This document shows positions 42,944 through 50,482 of a stretch of DNA of 64,000 nt, piece by piece. Each line of letters opens with the position of its first letter. Position 1 is the first letter of the stretch. Made by a program: the position numbers and the translations under genes. Under the pieces are notes generated by a model that was given only the letters and a program-made list of their open reading frames with translations, did not search any database and had not been told where the DNA came from. Origin of the DNA: Prevotella sp. UBA2456 (GTDB taxonomy: Bacteria; Bacteroidota; Bacteroidia; Bacteroidales; Bacteroidaceae); contig DDPY01000027.1 in the NCBI GenBank assembly GCA_002342415.1, forward strand, positions 13,003 through 77,002, read 5' to 3'.

Positions 42944-42968
42944 CCCCACAATCCCCCACTTTTCTCCA
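42944..42968 (-). promoter_or_regulatory. MraZ box: TGGAG-N5-TGGGG-N5-TGGGG
   Basis: On the minus strand TGGAG, TGGGG and TGGGG lie at exact 10-bp steps (42,964, 42,954, 42,944 on plus). This is the TGGGN-N5 repeat architecture described for MraZ operators in Escherichia coli, with one mismatch in the outer repeat. It overlaps where the -33 box would be. Confidence 0.8.
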
Positions 42969-43049
42969 CTTTTTTTAGTGAATATTCTTTAAAAGCGATT
43001 TTCTGCACATTTTTTCCTAAAAAGTGCATCCTTTTTTCGAACTTTTCAT

Positions 43050-43057
43050 TAACTTTG
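43050..43057 (+). promoter_or_regulatory. Promoter -7 box for the glsAB unit
   Basis: TAACTTTG fits TAnnTTTG, 31 bp upstream of the glsA start, divergent from the dcw promoter about 115 bp away. Confidence 0.7.
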
Positions 43058-43088
43058 CAGCTTGTTAGTAAATATAAAAAGAGAAAGC

Positions 43089-43913
43089 ATGTCGCAAATA
43101 TCCGAAAAGACCATTGATATTGACCACATTCTAAAGGGTAAGATGGGACCCAAGGCTAAGTGGGTGCCCCGTCCGCTGATTAGTTGGCTCAAGCGTATTG
43201 CCCACCAGGACGAGGTCAACCAGTTCTTGTGGGCATCGCGTGACAAGACTGGGACAGACTGGTTGGAAGAGTGTGTGCGGTATCTCAAGATGACCGTAGT
43301 GGTGAAAGGCCGTGAAAATCTGCCCGACCCTCATGACGGACGTTTCTATACCTTTGTTTCCAACCATCCTTTGGGAGGCGAGGACGGTGTGGCCTTGGGA
43401 GCCATTATCGGCCGCCACTACGACTCCCATTTCCGCTATCTGGTCAACGACCTGTTGATGAACCTGCCAGGACTGGCTCCGCTCTGTATTCCTATCAACA
43501 AGACGGGACATCAGAGCCGTAACTTCCCGGCAATGGTCAAGGCGGGATTCGAGAGCAACAACCACATGCTGATGTATCCTGCCGGTATATGTTCTCGCAA
43601 GCGAAATGGCATCATTCGCGACATCCCCTGGACGAAAACCTTTATCGTCAAGAGTGTCGAGTACCATCGGGATGTAGTTCCCATCCATTTCAGCGGAGAA
43701 AACTCGAAGTTCTTTTACCGGCTGGCCAATTTCTCCGACCGCTTTCTGCCTTTCAATCTCGCAATGCTCTTCTTGGTCGACGAGATGTACAAGAATGTGG
43801 GTAAGACCTTCGAGGTGAAGATTGGAAAACCCATTCCCTGGCAGACTTTCGACAAGAGCCGTACCCCGTTGGAATGGGCACAATTTGTGCAGGACAAGGT
43901 GTATAATCTATAA
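43089..43913 (+). CDS. glsA: PlsC-like O-acyltransferase, probable glycine lipid synthase GlsA
   Basis: 274 residues from the ATG at 43,089; upstream in-frame starts lie in promoter sequence. The acyltransferase block VSNHPLGGEDGVALG provides the His and the Asp of the HX4D motif (HPLGGED), followed by PLCIPINKTG and MYPAGICSRKRNG (the third acyltransferase block). In Bacteroides thetaiotaomicron a PlsC-like gene next to a GNAT gene makes glycine lipids (GlsA and GlsB; OlsA/OlsB-like). This gene is followed by such a GNAT gene after 43 bp. GlsA adds the second, ester-linked fatty acid on the monoacyl glycine. Confidence 0.8.
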   Translation: MSQISEKTIDIDHILKGKMGPKAKWVPRPLISWLKRIAHQDEVNQFLWASRDKTGTDWLEECVRYLKMTVVVKGRENLPDPHDGRFYTFVSNHPLGGEDGVALGAIIGRHYDSHFRYLVNDLLMNLPGLAPLCIPINKTGHQSRNFPAMVKAGFESNNHMLMYPAGICSRKRNGIIRDIPWTKTFIVKSVEYHRDVVPIHFSGENSKFFYRLANFSDRFLPFNLAMLFLVDEMYKNVGKTFEVKIGKPIPWQTFDKSRTPLEWAQFVQDKVYNL

Positions 43914-43956
43914 CCGAATGTGGGTCCATCAGAATAATTAGATCAAAAACTATACA

Positions 43957-44949
43957 ATGGAACAAACTATCATCTCTCCTATCAGCAAGCAGCTGCTCAA
44001 GAGTGAGCTGACACCGGACAAACAGTTGCGCATGACCAACAAGAGCCACAACCAGATATACATCATTACGGCCCATAATGCGCCCCATGTGATGCAGGAG
44101 ATTGGCCGCTTGCGCGAGATTGCGTTTCGCGAGGCTGGAGGCGGCACGGGCAAAGCGGCTGATATCGACGAGTTCGATACCTGTGAGAACTGCTACAAAC
44201 AGCTGATAGTCTGGAACCCGGAAGAGGACGAGATTATCGGTGGATACCGCTATCTGTTAGGCACCGACTGGCAATACGATGCCAACGGGCAGCCTATCCT
44301 GGCCACCAGCCACATGTTCCATTTCTCCGAGAAGTTTATTCGCGACTATGCACCCAAGACAGTAGAGTTGGGGCGCTCGTTCGTGTCATTGCCCTACCAG
44401 TCATCACGGATGGGAGCCAAGAGCCTCTTTGCCTTGGACAACCTGTGGGATGGTCTGGGAGCTATCCCGGTGATTCGTCCCAATGTGAAGTATTATTTCG
44501 GCAAGATGACCATGTACCCCTCTTATATCCGCAAGGGACGCGACATGATACTCTATTTCCTGAAAAAGTATTTCGATGACAAAGAGCACCTCATTATCCC
44601 GATGAAACCGTTGAAATTGGAGACCGACATTCACGAACTGGAACAACTCTTCAACGGGAAGACATTCAAGGAGGACTATCTGATACTGAACAGCGAGATA
44701 CGCAAGATGGGATATAACATTCCCCCATTGGTCAATGCCTATATGAGCCTTTCGCCCACCATGAAGCTCTTTGGCACAGCTATCAACTACGGCTTTGGCG
44801 ATGTGGAGGAAACGGGAATCCTGATAGCTATTGACGAGATTTTCGAGAATAAGCGCAAGCGTCATATCGACTCTTTCATACAGGAGCACCGCGACGAATT
44901 GAAGATTACCTCCGGAGCCAATAAGATCTTCTATAAAGATAAAGGCTAA
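43957..44949 (+). CDS. glsB: GNAT N-acyltransferase, probable glycine lipid synthase GlsB
   Basis: 330 residues of the OlsB/hemolysin-like GNAT family. Landmarks are RLREIAFREAGGGTG with KAADIDEFD, EIIGGYRYLLG, ELGRSFVSLPYQSSRMGAKSLFALDNLW and the later YIRKGRDMILYFLKKYF. GlsB-type proteins attach a 3-hydroxy fatty acid to glycine in amide linkage, giving the substrate for GlsA. No membrane segment is obvious. The genes are in the order O-acyltransferase then N-acyltransferase. Confidence 0.82.
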   Translation: MEQTIISPISKQLLKSELTPDKQLRMTNKSHNQIYIITAHNAPHVMQEIGRLREIAFREAGGGTGKAADIDEFDTCENCYKQLIVWNPEEDEIIGGYRYLLGTDWQYDANGQPILATSHMFHFSEKFIRDYAPKTVELGRSFVSLPYQSSRMGAKSLFALDNLWDGLGAIPVIRPNVKYYFGKMTMYPSYIRKGRDMILYFLKKYFDDKEHLIIPMKPLKLETDIHELEQLFNGKTFKEDYLILNSEIRKMGYNIPPLVNAYMSLSPTMKLFGTAINYGFGDVEETGILIAIDEIFENKRKRHIDSFIQEHRDELKITSGANKIFYKDKG

Positions 44950-44986
44950 AGGAGAAAGGATAGACTAAAAACCAAAACAGACCAAC

Positions 44987-47215
44987 ATGCGAAAACTATT
45001 TTTGTTAGGAGCACTCCTGCCCCTTATTACTCTTGCACAGCAACTGGACAGCCTGCATATCATGGTTGATAGCAAGGCCCTGCCGAATGTTCCTCATACC
45101 TACCAGACTTTTCAGGCTGCAAGCGAACATTTTCTCGATGGAATCACGGTTTATATCCGCCCCGGTGTCTATTGGATTGACAATCCTGATGACACCACAG
45201 TCAAGGTGGGTCGTGACGGTCGTGAACCTTTTGGAATGACCATACACTGCCCGCGCCTGACACTCATCGGGCTGGGTGAATCTCCAGAGGATGTCGTGTT
45301 GGCATCGCAGCGGGGACAAACCCAGGGAGCCATTGGCAACTTCACCATGTTCGACTTCTGGGTAAAGACGCTTAAGGTAGAGAATCTGACAATGGGAAAC
45401 TATTGCAATGTAGACCTCGTTTACCCAAAAAATCCCCGATTAAATCGGCAAAAACGCTCCGATGCTATCACGCAAGCCCATGTTGGCTATGTGCATGGTG
45501 ACAGTTTAGTAGCCAAGAAAGTGCGCTTCATCAGTCGCCTGAACCTCAATCCGCTCAACGGTGCTAAAAACTCCTATTATGAGGACTGCCACTTCGAGTG
45601 TACGGACGATGCACTGAACGGGACTGCTACCTATAGACATTGCCAGTTCGACTTCTATGGTCAGAAGCCCTTCTGGAGCACGTTCGGTGCCGGTGCATTG
45701 TTTGTAGACTGCGACTTCTATGTCAAGGGCGAGAAACGCGAGATGTATTTCACCAAGCAGGGTGGTCCCGTAACCGTCATCAACAGCAGGTATCATGCCC
45801 CTTCTGATGACCTCTATCTTGGGTGGACAGCCTATCCGCAGCCTTGGCTCCGCTGCTATCAGCAGGGGTTCACGCTCAACGGCAAGCCCTATCTGATAGG
45901 ACAGCGGCAACCGCAGAACACCCTTCAGCCCACCTCCTTGTCTGCCAGTCTGAAAAAGCCTCCATTCTTGGGTATCAACCAGCATGAGGCAACCTTGCAG
46001 ACGCGTAGGGACTCTCTCTTGCTGTCTACACAGGAAGCGGTCTCTTGGCGCGTCTCGCAAGGATTTGAACCCTATGTGCGGTTGAGTGCTCACCACGGGC
46101 AGGAATGCAGGGTGGTTCCTACGAACAATTCCGATGAAACCGTCGATTTTTGTGTTATTGCTACTACAAAAGATGGTCGCGAGGCTGCTTGTCACCTCAT
46201 TGTAAAGCCCTCACAGCTGCCTCCTCCGTCCCTTGTCCGCCAGCCCAGAATCGTGCAGGATGGCTACATGCTGCGTCTTGACTATGCGCTCGACCTGCAA
46301 GGCCGCCGTGACGAGTCGCTCATTATGTGGTATCGCAACGACATTCCCGTCAGTACCACCCATACCACACCTCAGTGTTCCTATAGCCTGACAGAGGCCG
46401 ACCGAGGGCAGCGCATCAGTGCGGCCATCTCGCCCAAACACCAGCGCAGTCCTTATGGCTTACCCGTAGCAACCAGTACAACCGTCATGACCACCCTGCC
46501 GCCCATGACCATGATGGAGACCGATTTCCACGATTTTCCTTGTCTGTGGCAGACCAAGGTGCTGCCGGGCTATTGGACCGTCGACGGCTATAAGCCTGCA
46601 GATACGGAGACGTTCCCCTGGTCATACGACCGACAGAAACCGATGTGGGAATATGCGGAGGGATTCAATGGTGCCGTTGGAATGGGGCTTTTGCAGGCCC
46701 AGCGGGGTGCCCGCCTGATGTACACACCGATGGAAAGGGCCTATGGCAATATGCGTCTGGTATTAAAGGTAGACCCTACTAAGACTGCCGGCCAGGGCTT
46801 TGGTTCGGCCACTGGTCAATATATGGATGTCTGTCTGAAGTTCGACACACAGACTCTGACAGGCTACGGCCTGCGCATCATCCGCACCACCAAGCATGCC
46901 AAGGCTGTCGACTTCCTGTTGGTGAAATACGATCATGGGAGGGTCACCCCCATCTCGGACCCCGTCTCGTCTACCTGCTATCGAACAAATTGCACCATTT
47001 CTGTCGATTTCAACGGGAAATTCCTGTCGGCACACGTGGAGACCACCACCCCACAGCCTACGGACTCGCCGTTAGCAAAAGTGGTCGACCTGAAAGCCCA
47101 AGTAGAAGCCAACCCCTACGGTGGTATTCATATCCAGCATACAGGCTCCTGTGGTGAAAGCACTACCATGCTACACCACCTCAAGGTTGACTGGACTATG
47201 CCAGAGACTAAATAA
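44987..47215 (+). CDS. Secreted beta-helix protein of unknown function (pectinesterase-like N-terminal half)
   Basis: 742 residues with a signal peptide (1-17, ending LITLAQ). Residues about 30-300 look like a right-handed beta-helix: YQTFQAASEHFLDGITVYIRPGVYWID is the opening seen in pectinesterases, followed by LTLIGLGES, VENLTMGNYCN and repeated ECTDDALNGTATYRHCQFDF-type turns. I do not see the pectinesterase catalytic QAVAL and DFIFG blocks, so activity is unsure. An Ig-like segment (about 405-500) and a C-terminal lectin-like sandwich (about 515-740, MRLVLKVDPTKTAGQGFG) follow. It lies 38 bp after glsB on the same strand; its convergent neighbour starts 45 bp on. Could bind or act on a glycan outside the cytoplasm. 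Confidence 0.6.
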   Translation: MRKLFLLGALLPLITLAQQLDSLHIMVDSKALPNVPHTYQTFQAASEHFLDGITVYIRPGVYWIDNPDDTTVKVGRDGREPFGMTIHCPRLTLIGLGESPEDVVLASQRGQTQGAIGNFTMFDFWVKTLKVENLTMGNYCNVDLVYPKNPRLNRQKRSDAITQAHVGYVHGDSLVAKKVRFISRLNLNPLNGAKNSYYEDCHFECTDDALNGTATYRHCQFDFYGQKPFWSTFGAGALFVDCDFYVKGEKREMYFTKQGGPVTVINSRYHAPSDDLYLGWTAYPQPWLRCYQQGFTLNGKPYLIGQRQPQNTLQPTSLSASLKKPPFLGINQHEATLQTRRDSLLLSTQEAVSWRVSQGFEPYVRLSAHHGQECRVVPTNNSDETVDFCVIATTKDGREAACHLIVKPSQLPPPSLVRQPRIVQDGYMLRLDYALDLQGRRDESLIMWYRNDIPVSTTHTTPQCSYSLTEADRGQRISAAISPKHQRSPYGLPVATSTTVMTTLPPMTMMETDFHDFPCLWQTKVLPGYWTVDGYKPADTETFPWSYDRQKPMWEYAEGFNGAVGMGLLQAQRGARLMYTPMERAYGNMRLVLKVDPTKTAGQGFGSATGQYMDVCLKFDTQTLTGYGLRIIRTTKHAKAVDFLLVKYDHGRVTPISDPVSSTCYRTNCTISVDFNGKFLSAHVETTTPQPTDSPLAKVVDLKAQVEANPYGGIHIQHTGSCGESTTMLHHLKVDWTMPETK

Positions 47216-47259
47216 GATCGCGACAAGTCTTTGTCAGGTTCCTCTGGCGCGTTGCTGGC

Positions 47260-48210
47260 TTAGACCACGTTCTGGGGGTGATGGTCGGCGAAGGCCTTGA
47301 CATTGTCGATGGCCACATTGAGCAGACGGATGCGCGCTTCGCGCGTAGCCCATGCTATGTGTGGGGTGAAGAAGGCATTGGGCTGAGCCAGTAGGGGATT
47401 GTCGGTCTTGGGTGGCTCTTCTGCCATCACGTCGGCACAATATGCTGCAATCTGCTTGGTTTGCAGGGCCTCGGCCACATCGGTGTCGTTGACCAGCGGG
47501 CCGCGCCCCGTGTTGATAAGGATGGCACTGGGCTTCATCTTCCGTAGGGTGTCGGCATTGATAAGATGACGGGTAGTGGCTGTCAACGGACAATGCAGTG
47601 ACAGCACGTCGGATGTGGCGAGCAGCTCTGCCAGTTCTGCCTTCTGGATGCCTTGGGGGATTGCATCTGCCGATTTGCTGGTCAGGGCTTTTACCTTCAT
47701 GCCAAAGGCGAGGGCAATCTCTGCCACCCGTTTGCCGATATGGCCAAGTCCCACGATGCCGAAGGTCTTGCCAGCCAGTTCGGTGAGTGGTGTGTCCCAG
47801 TAGCAGAAGTCTGGACTGGCCGTCCATTGCCCGTTACGGTTTTGCTGGGCATAGTGCTCTACGCGGTTCGTTACTGTCAGCAGGTGGGCGAACACCATCT
47901 GGGCTACGCTCTCCGTGCTGTAGGCAGGTACGTTGGTTACTGTGATGCCGTGCTCGTGGGCAGCCTCTGTGTCCACCACATTATACCCTGTGGCTAGCAC
48001 GCCGATATAGCGTAGCTTGGGCAGTTGCTCTATCTCCCGCCGCCCCAGAATGACCTTGTTGGTCAGCACCACGTCTGCCTCAGCGGCTCTGGCTATGGTC
48101 AACTCGGGGGCTGTACGCTCATAGACCGTTACTTTGCCTATTTCCTGCAGTCTCTCCCAAGACAAATCGCTGGGATTGGCTCCATATCCGTCGAGTATGA
48201 CTATCTCCAT
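47260..48210 (-). CDS. D-2-hydroxyacid dehydrogenase, glycerate dehydrogenase-like
   Basis: 316 residues. NAD-binding motif GIVGLGHIGKRVAEIALAFG, the substrate-side VLATGYNVVDTEAA, and the catalytic Arg in INTGRGPLVND, Glu in DVMAEEPP and His in FTPHIAWAT are all present. Typical of hydroxypyruvate/glycerate dehydrogenases of this superfamily, interconverting a 2-oxoacid and its D-2-hydroxyacid. The exact substrate is not certain. It ends a three-gene minus-strand group with rhodanese (15 bp upstream) and VanZ-like genes. Confidence 0.85.
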   Translation of the reverse strand: MEIVILDGYGANPSDLSWERLQEIGKVTVYERTAPELTIARAAEADVVLTNKVILGRREIEQLPKLRYIGVLATGYNVVDTEAAHEHGITVTNVPAYSTESVAQMVFAHLLTVTNRVEHYAQQNRNGQWTASPDFCYWDTPLTELAGKTFGIVGLGHIGKRVAEIALAFGMKVKALTSKSADAIPQGIQKAELAELLATSDVLSLHCPLTATTRHLINADTLRKMKPSAILINTGRGPLVNDTDVAEALQTKQIAAYCADVMAEEPPKTDNPLLAQPNAFFTPHIAWATREARIRLLNVAIDNVKAFADHHPQNVV

Positions 48211-48225
48211 GATGTATTTTTATAC

Positions 48226-48606
48226 CTATTCTTTCGTAACAGGCTGACCTTCTTTTGTCCAGGCAATGATGCCCCCCTTCAGGTTTACAGGCTTGTAGCC
48301 CTCGCGAGCCAGGCGCCCTGCGGCATTGGCAGAACGGCGGCCGCTGCGGCAATAGACGGCTATCGTCTTGTCTTTGGGCAGCTTGCTCTTGGCCTGCTCC
48401 ATGAAGTCGTTCTGAAACTGGTCGATGTGGATTGCCCCCTTGATATGGCTCTCGGCATACTCTTCAGACTTACGCACATCGAGGATGACTACACTGGAGC
48501 CTGCTATGAGCTTTGCAAACTCCTTTACTTCCATGTTTTCGAAATTCTGGCCATAAGCCGTGTTCATGCCGAGGGCAGCCAGAAGAATTGATAAAAACTT
48601 TCTCAT
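48226..48606 (-). CDS. Periplasmic rhodanese-like protein
   Basis: 126 residues. A signal peptide (1-20, ending NTAYGQ) is followed by one rhodanese domain: VVILDVRKSEEYAESHIKGAIHI, then the active loop VYCRSGRRSANA with Cys86, and GGIIAWTKEGQPV. Such single-domain exported rhodaneses may carry sulfane sulfur; the partner is unknown. 40 bp after the VanZ-like gene. Confidence 0.88.
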   Translation of the reverse strand: MRKFLSILLAALGMNTAYGQNFENMEVKEFAKLIAGSSVVILDVRKSEEYAESHIKGAIHIDQFQNDFMEQAKSKLPKDKTIAVYCRSGRRSANAAGRLAREGYKPVNLKGGIIAWTKEGQPVTKE

Positions 48607-48646
48607 ATACTGTAAATGCTTGTTCGTTGAATGATTCCAATAAACG

Positions 48647-49039
48647 TCAGTGACGCGTCTTTCTTACATAGATGACTGCCAGACCGAAGACGGCACCTAA
48701 GGTGACCCCTGTGGCATTGGCTGCGAGGTCGAGCCAGTCGCCTTGCCGATGGGTGGTGCAGTATTCTTGCAGCAGCTCGATAAGGCCGCTCATCAGGATG
48801 GGACACAGCCAGGAGTAGAAGAAGAGCTTCCCGTAGTCGAGGACGATATGACTGCGCAGATATTCTATCCATAGCACCGCACAGGCCCCACCGTATATAA
48901 TGAAATGTACCCACTTGTCTATAAAGGGAACCTCGTCGAGTTCAGTCTTGGGCGGAGTGAAGAAAGAGAGAAACCAGATGAGCGCGAAACAGACCATGCT
49001 CAAGGGGTATTTCCTGACAAAAAGGATGGCTTTTTGCAT
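48647..49039 (-). CDS. VanZ-like small membrane protein
   Basis: 130 residues from the ATG at 49,039; a longer frame begins upstream of the promoter. Four predicted membrane segments: MVCFALIWFLSFF, the FIDKWVHFIIYGGACAVLW helix with the conserved D-K-x-x-H pattern, a third at YSWLCPILMSGLIELLQ, and a fourth after the QGDWLDLAANATGVTLGAVFG motif. The VanZ-like family function is unclear outside teicoplanin resistance; do not read resistance into it. Confidence 0.85.
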   Translation of the reverse strand: MQKAILFVRKYPLSMVCFALIWFLSFFTPPKTELDEVPFIDKWVHFIIYGGACAVLWIEYLRSHIVLDYGKLFFYSWLCPILMSGLIELLQEYCTTHRQGDWLDLAANATGVTLGAVFGLAVIYVRKTRH

Positions 49040-49059
49040 ATTTACTTTTATTTTTTCTG

Positions 49060-49067
49060 CAAAAGTA
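49060..49067 (-). promoter_or_regulatory. Promoter -7 box for the VanZ-rhodanese-dehydrogenase group
   Basis: The minus strand reads TACTTTTG (TAnnTTTG), 20 bp upstream of the VanZ-like ATG. It forms an inverted repeat with the plus-strand box at 49,080-49,087. Confidence 0.7.
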
Positions 49068-49079
49068 AGAATTATTTTG

Positions 49080-49087
49080 TACTTTTG
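49080..49087 (+). promoter_or_regulatory. Promoter -7 box for the first NSS transporter
   Basis: TACTTTTG ends 9 bp before the ATG at 49,097, so the leader would be only a few bases or absent. Back-to-back with the minus-strand box; the two promoters share DNA. Confidence 0.7.
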
Positions 49088-49096
49088 CAAGTGATT

Positions 49097-50476
49097 ATGA
49101 GAAAATATGAAATGACAAAATTAGAAAGGGCGAATTTCGGCAGCCGTCTGGGAGTGATTCTTGCTACGGCAGGCTCGGCTGTGGGGTTAGGCAATGTATG
49201 GCGCTTTCCCTATATGACTGGTCAGAACGGCGGGGCCGTATTTATTATGATTTATGTTGCTTGTGTGCTGCTGCTGGGCATTCCCTGCATGATAAGCGAG
49301 TTTATTGTCGGCCGCCGCGGCCGTGCGAATACGGCACGGGCCTTCACGAAGATGGCAGGGGGCAGCGCCTGGTCGGTGATCGGCTACATGGGTGTGCTGA
49401 CGGGCTTTCTCATCACAGGCTATTATGCGGTGGTGGCCGGCTGGTGCATGCAGTATATCTGGGCCTCGCTGATAGGACAGATGCAAGGCTCGCCCGAATA
49501 TTTCCAGCAGTACTTTGCGGAGTTCTCTGCCGACCCTGTGAAACCCGTGTTGTGGACGGCTATCATGCTCGGCATTACCTATCTTATTATAGAGCATGGT
49601 GTGCGTGACGGCATTGAGCGGGCTTCGAAGCTGATGATGCCTACGCTGTTCCTGCTCCTGCTGGTCATAGTGGGTGCAGCCTGTATGTTGCCCAATGCCG
49701 AGAAGGGTATTGAGTTCCTGTTCAAGCCCGACTATTCGAAGATTACCGGTGATGTGTTCTTAGCAGCCTTGGGACAGTCGTTTTATTCGATGAGCATCGC
49801 GATGGGCTGCCTGTGTACCTATGCCAGCTATTTCTCGAAGTCTACCAATCTGACAAATGCCGCTGTAGAAATAGGTCTCATCGACTGCCTGGTGGCCATC
49901 TTAGCAGGTCTGATGATATTCCCGGCGGCTTTCTCGGTGGGGGTCAATCCCGACAGCGGTCCGTCGCTGATTTTTATCACCCTGCCAAACGTGTTTGCGC
50001 AGGCATTTGCAGCATGGCCGCTGGTGGGCTATCTGATTTCGCTCTTGTTCTTCGTGTTGCTCACGCTGGCAGCACTGACCTCGCTGATGTCGCTTCACGA
50101 GGTGTCGACCGCCTTCTTCCAGGAGGAGCTGGTCATCACCCGCAAGAAGGCAGCCCTCATTGTCACCATCTCTACTACCATCATCGGTGCCTTCTGCTCG
50201 TTGTCGTTAGGTGCCACAGGCAAGCTGGTATTCTTTGGCAAGACGCTGTTCGACTGGTTCGACTTCATTACAGGTCAGATATTCCTGCCTATCGTGGGAT
50301 TCCTGACTTGCATATTTATAGGCTGGTTTGTGCCCCACAAGTGGGTGCGTGACGAGTACACCAACTGGGGAACCCTGCGCGGGCGTTTCTTCCATCTCTA
50401 CCTCTTCTTGGTGAAGTATGTTTGTCCGCTGGCCATCCTGTTTATTTTCCTGCATCAGTTAGGATTGCTCAAATAA
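49097..50476 (+). CDS. Sodium-dependent transporter, NSS (SNF) family, copy 1
   Basis: 459 residues from the ATG at 49,097 (an ATG at 49,112 is possible). The opening NFGSRLGVILATAGSAVGLGNVWRFPYMTGQNGGAVF is the family signature and holds the sodium and substrate sites in the unwound first helix. About 12 hydrophobic segments follow; PNAEKGIEFLFKPDYSKIT and GQSFYSMSIAMGCLCTYASYF are also typical. It moves an amino acid or related amine with sodium; the substrate is unknown. Next to a close paralogue, 6 bp downstream. Confidence 0.93.
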   Translation: MRKYEMTKLERANFGSRLGVILATAGSAVGLGNVWRFPYMTGQNGGAVFIMIYVACVLLLGIPCMISEFIVGRRGRANTARAFTKMAGGSAWSVIGYMGVLTGFLITGYYAVVAGWCMQYIWASLIGQMQGSPEYFQQYFAEFSADPVKPVLWTAIMLGITYLIIEHGVRDGIERASKLMMPTLFLLLLVIVGAACMLPNAEKGIEFLFKPDYSKITGDVFLAALGQSFYSMSIAMGCLCTYASYFSKSTNLTNAAVEIGLIDCLVAILAGLMIFPAAFSVGVNPDSGPSLIFITLPNVFAQAFAAWPLVGYLISLLFFVLLTLAALTSLMSLHEVSTAFFQEELVITRKKAALIVTISTTIIGAFCSLSLGATGKLVFFGKTLFDWFDFITGQIFLPIVGFLTCIFIGWFVPHKWVRDEYTNWGTLRGRFFHLYLFLVKYVCPLAILFIFLHQLGLLK

Positions 50477-50482
50477 GAAGAT

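Noticed and set aside
47216..47259. Terminator between the convergent genes ending at 47,215 and 47,260
   Set aside because: Only a 5-bp stem (GACAA/TTGTC) without a T tract can be formed.
48647..49039. Antibiotic resistance gene vanZ
   Set aside because: VanZ-like membrane proteins are widespread; there is no van cluster here.
48905..49096. A 64-residue N-terminal extension of the first NSS transporter
   Set aside because: It is the antisense of the VanZ-like gene and precedes the promoter; the family signature starts a few residues after the ATG at 49,097.
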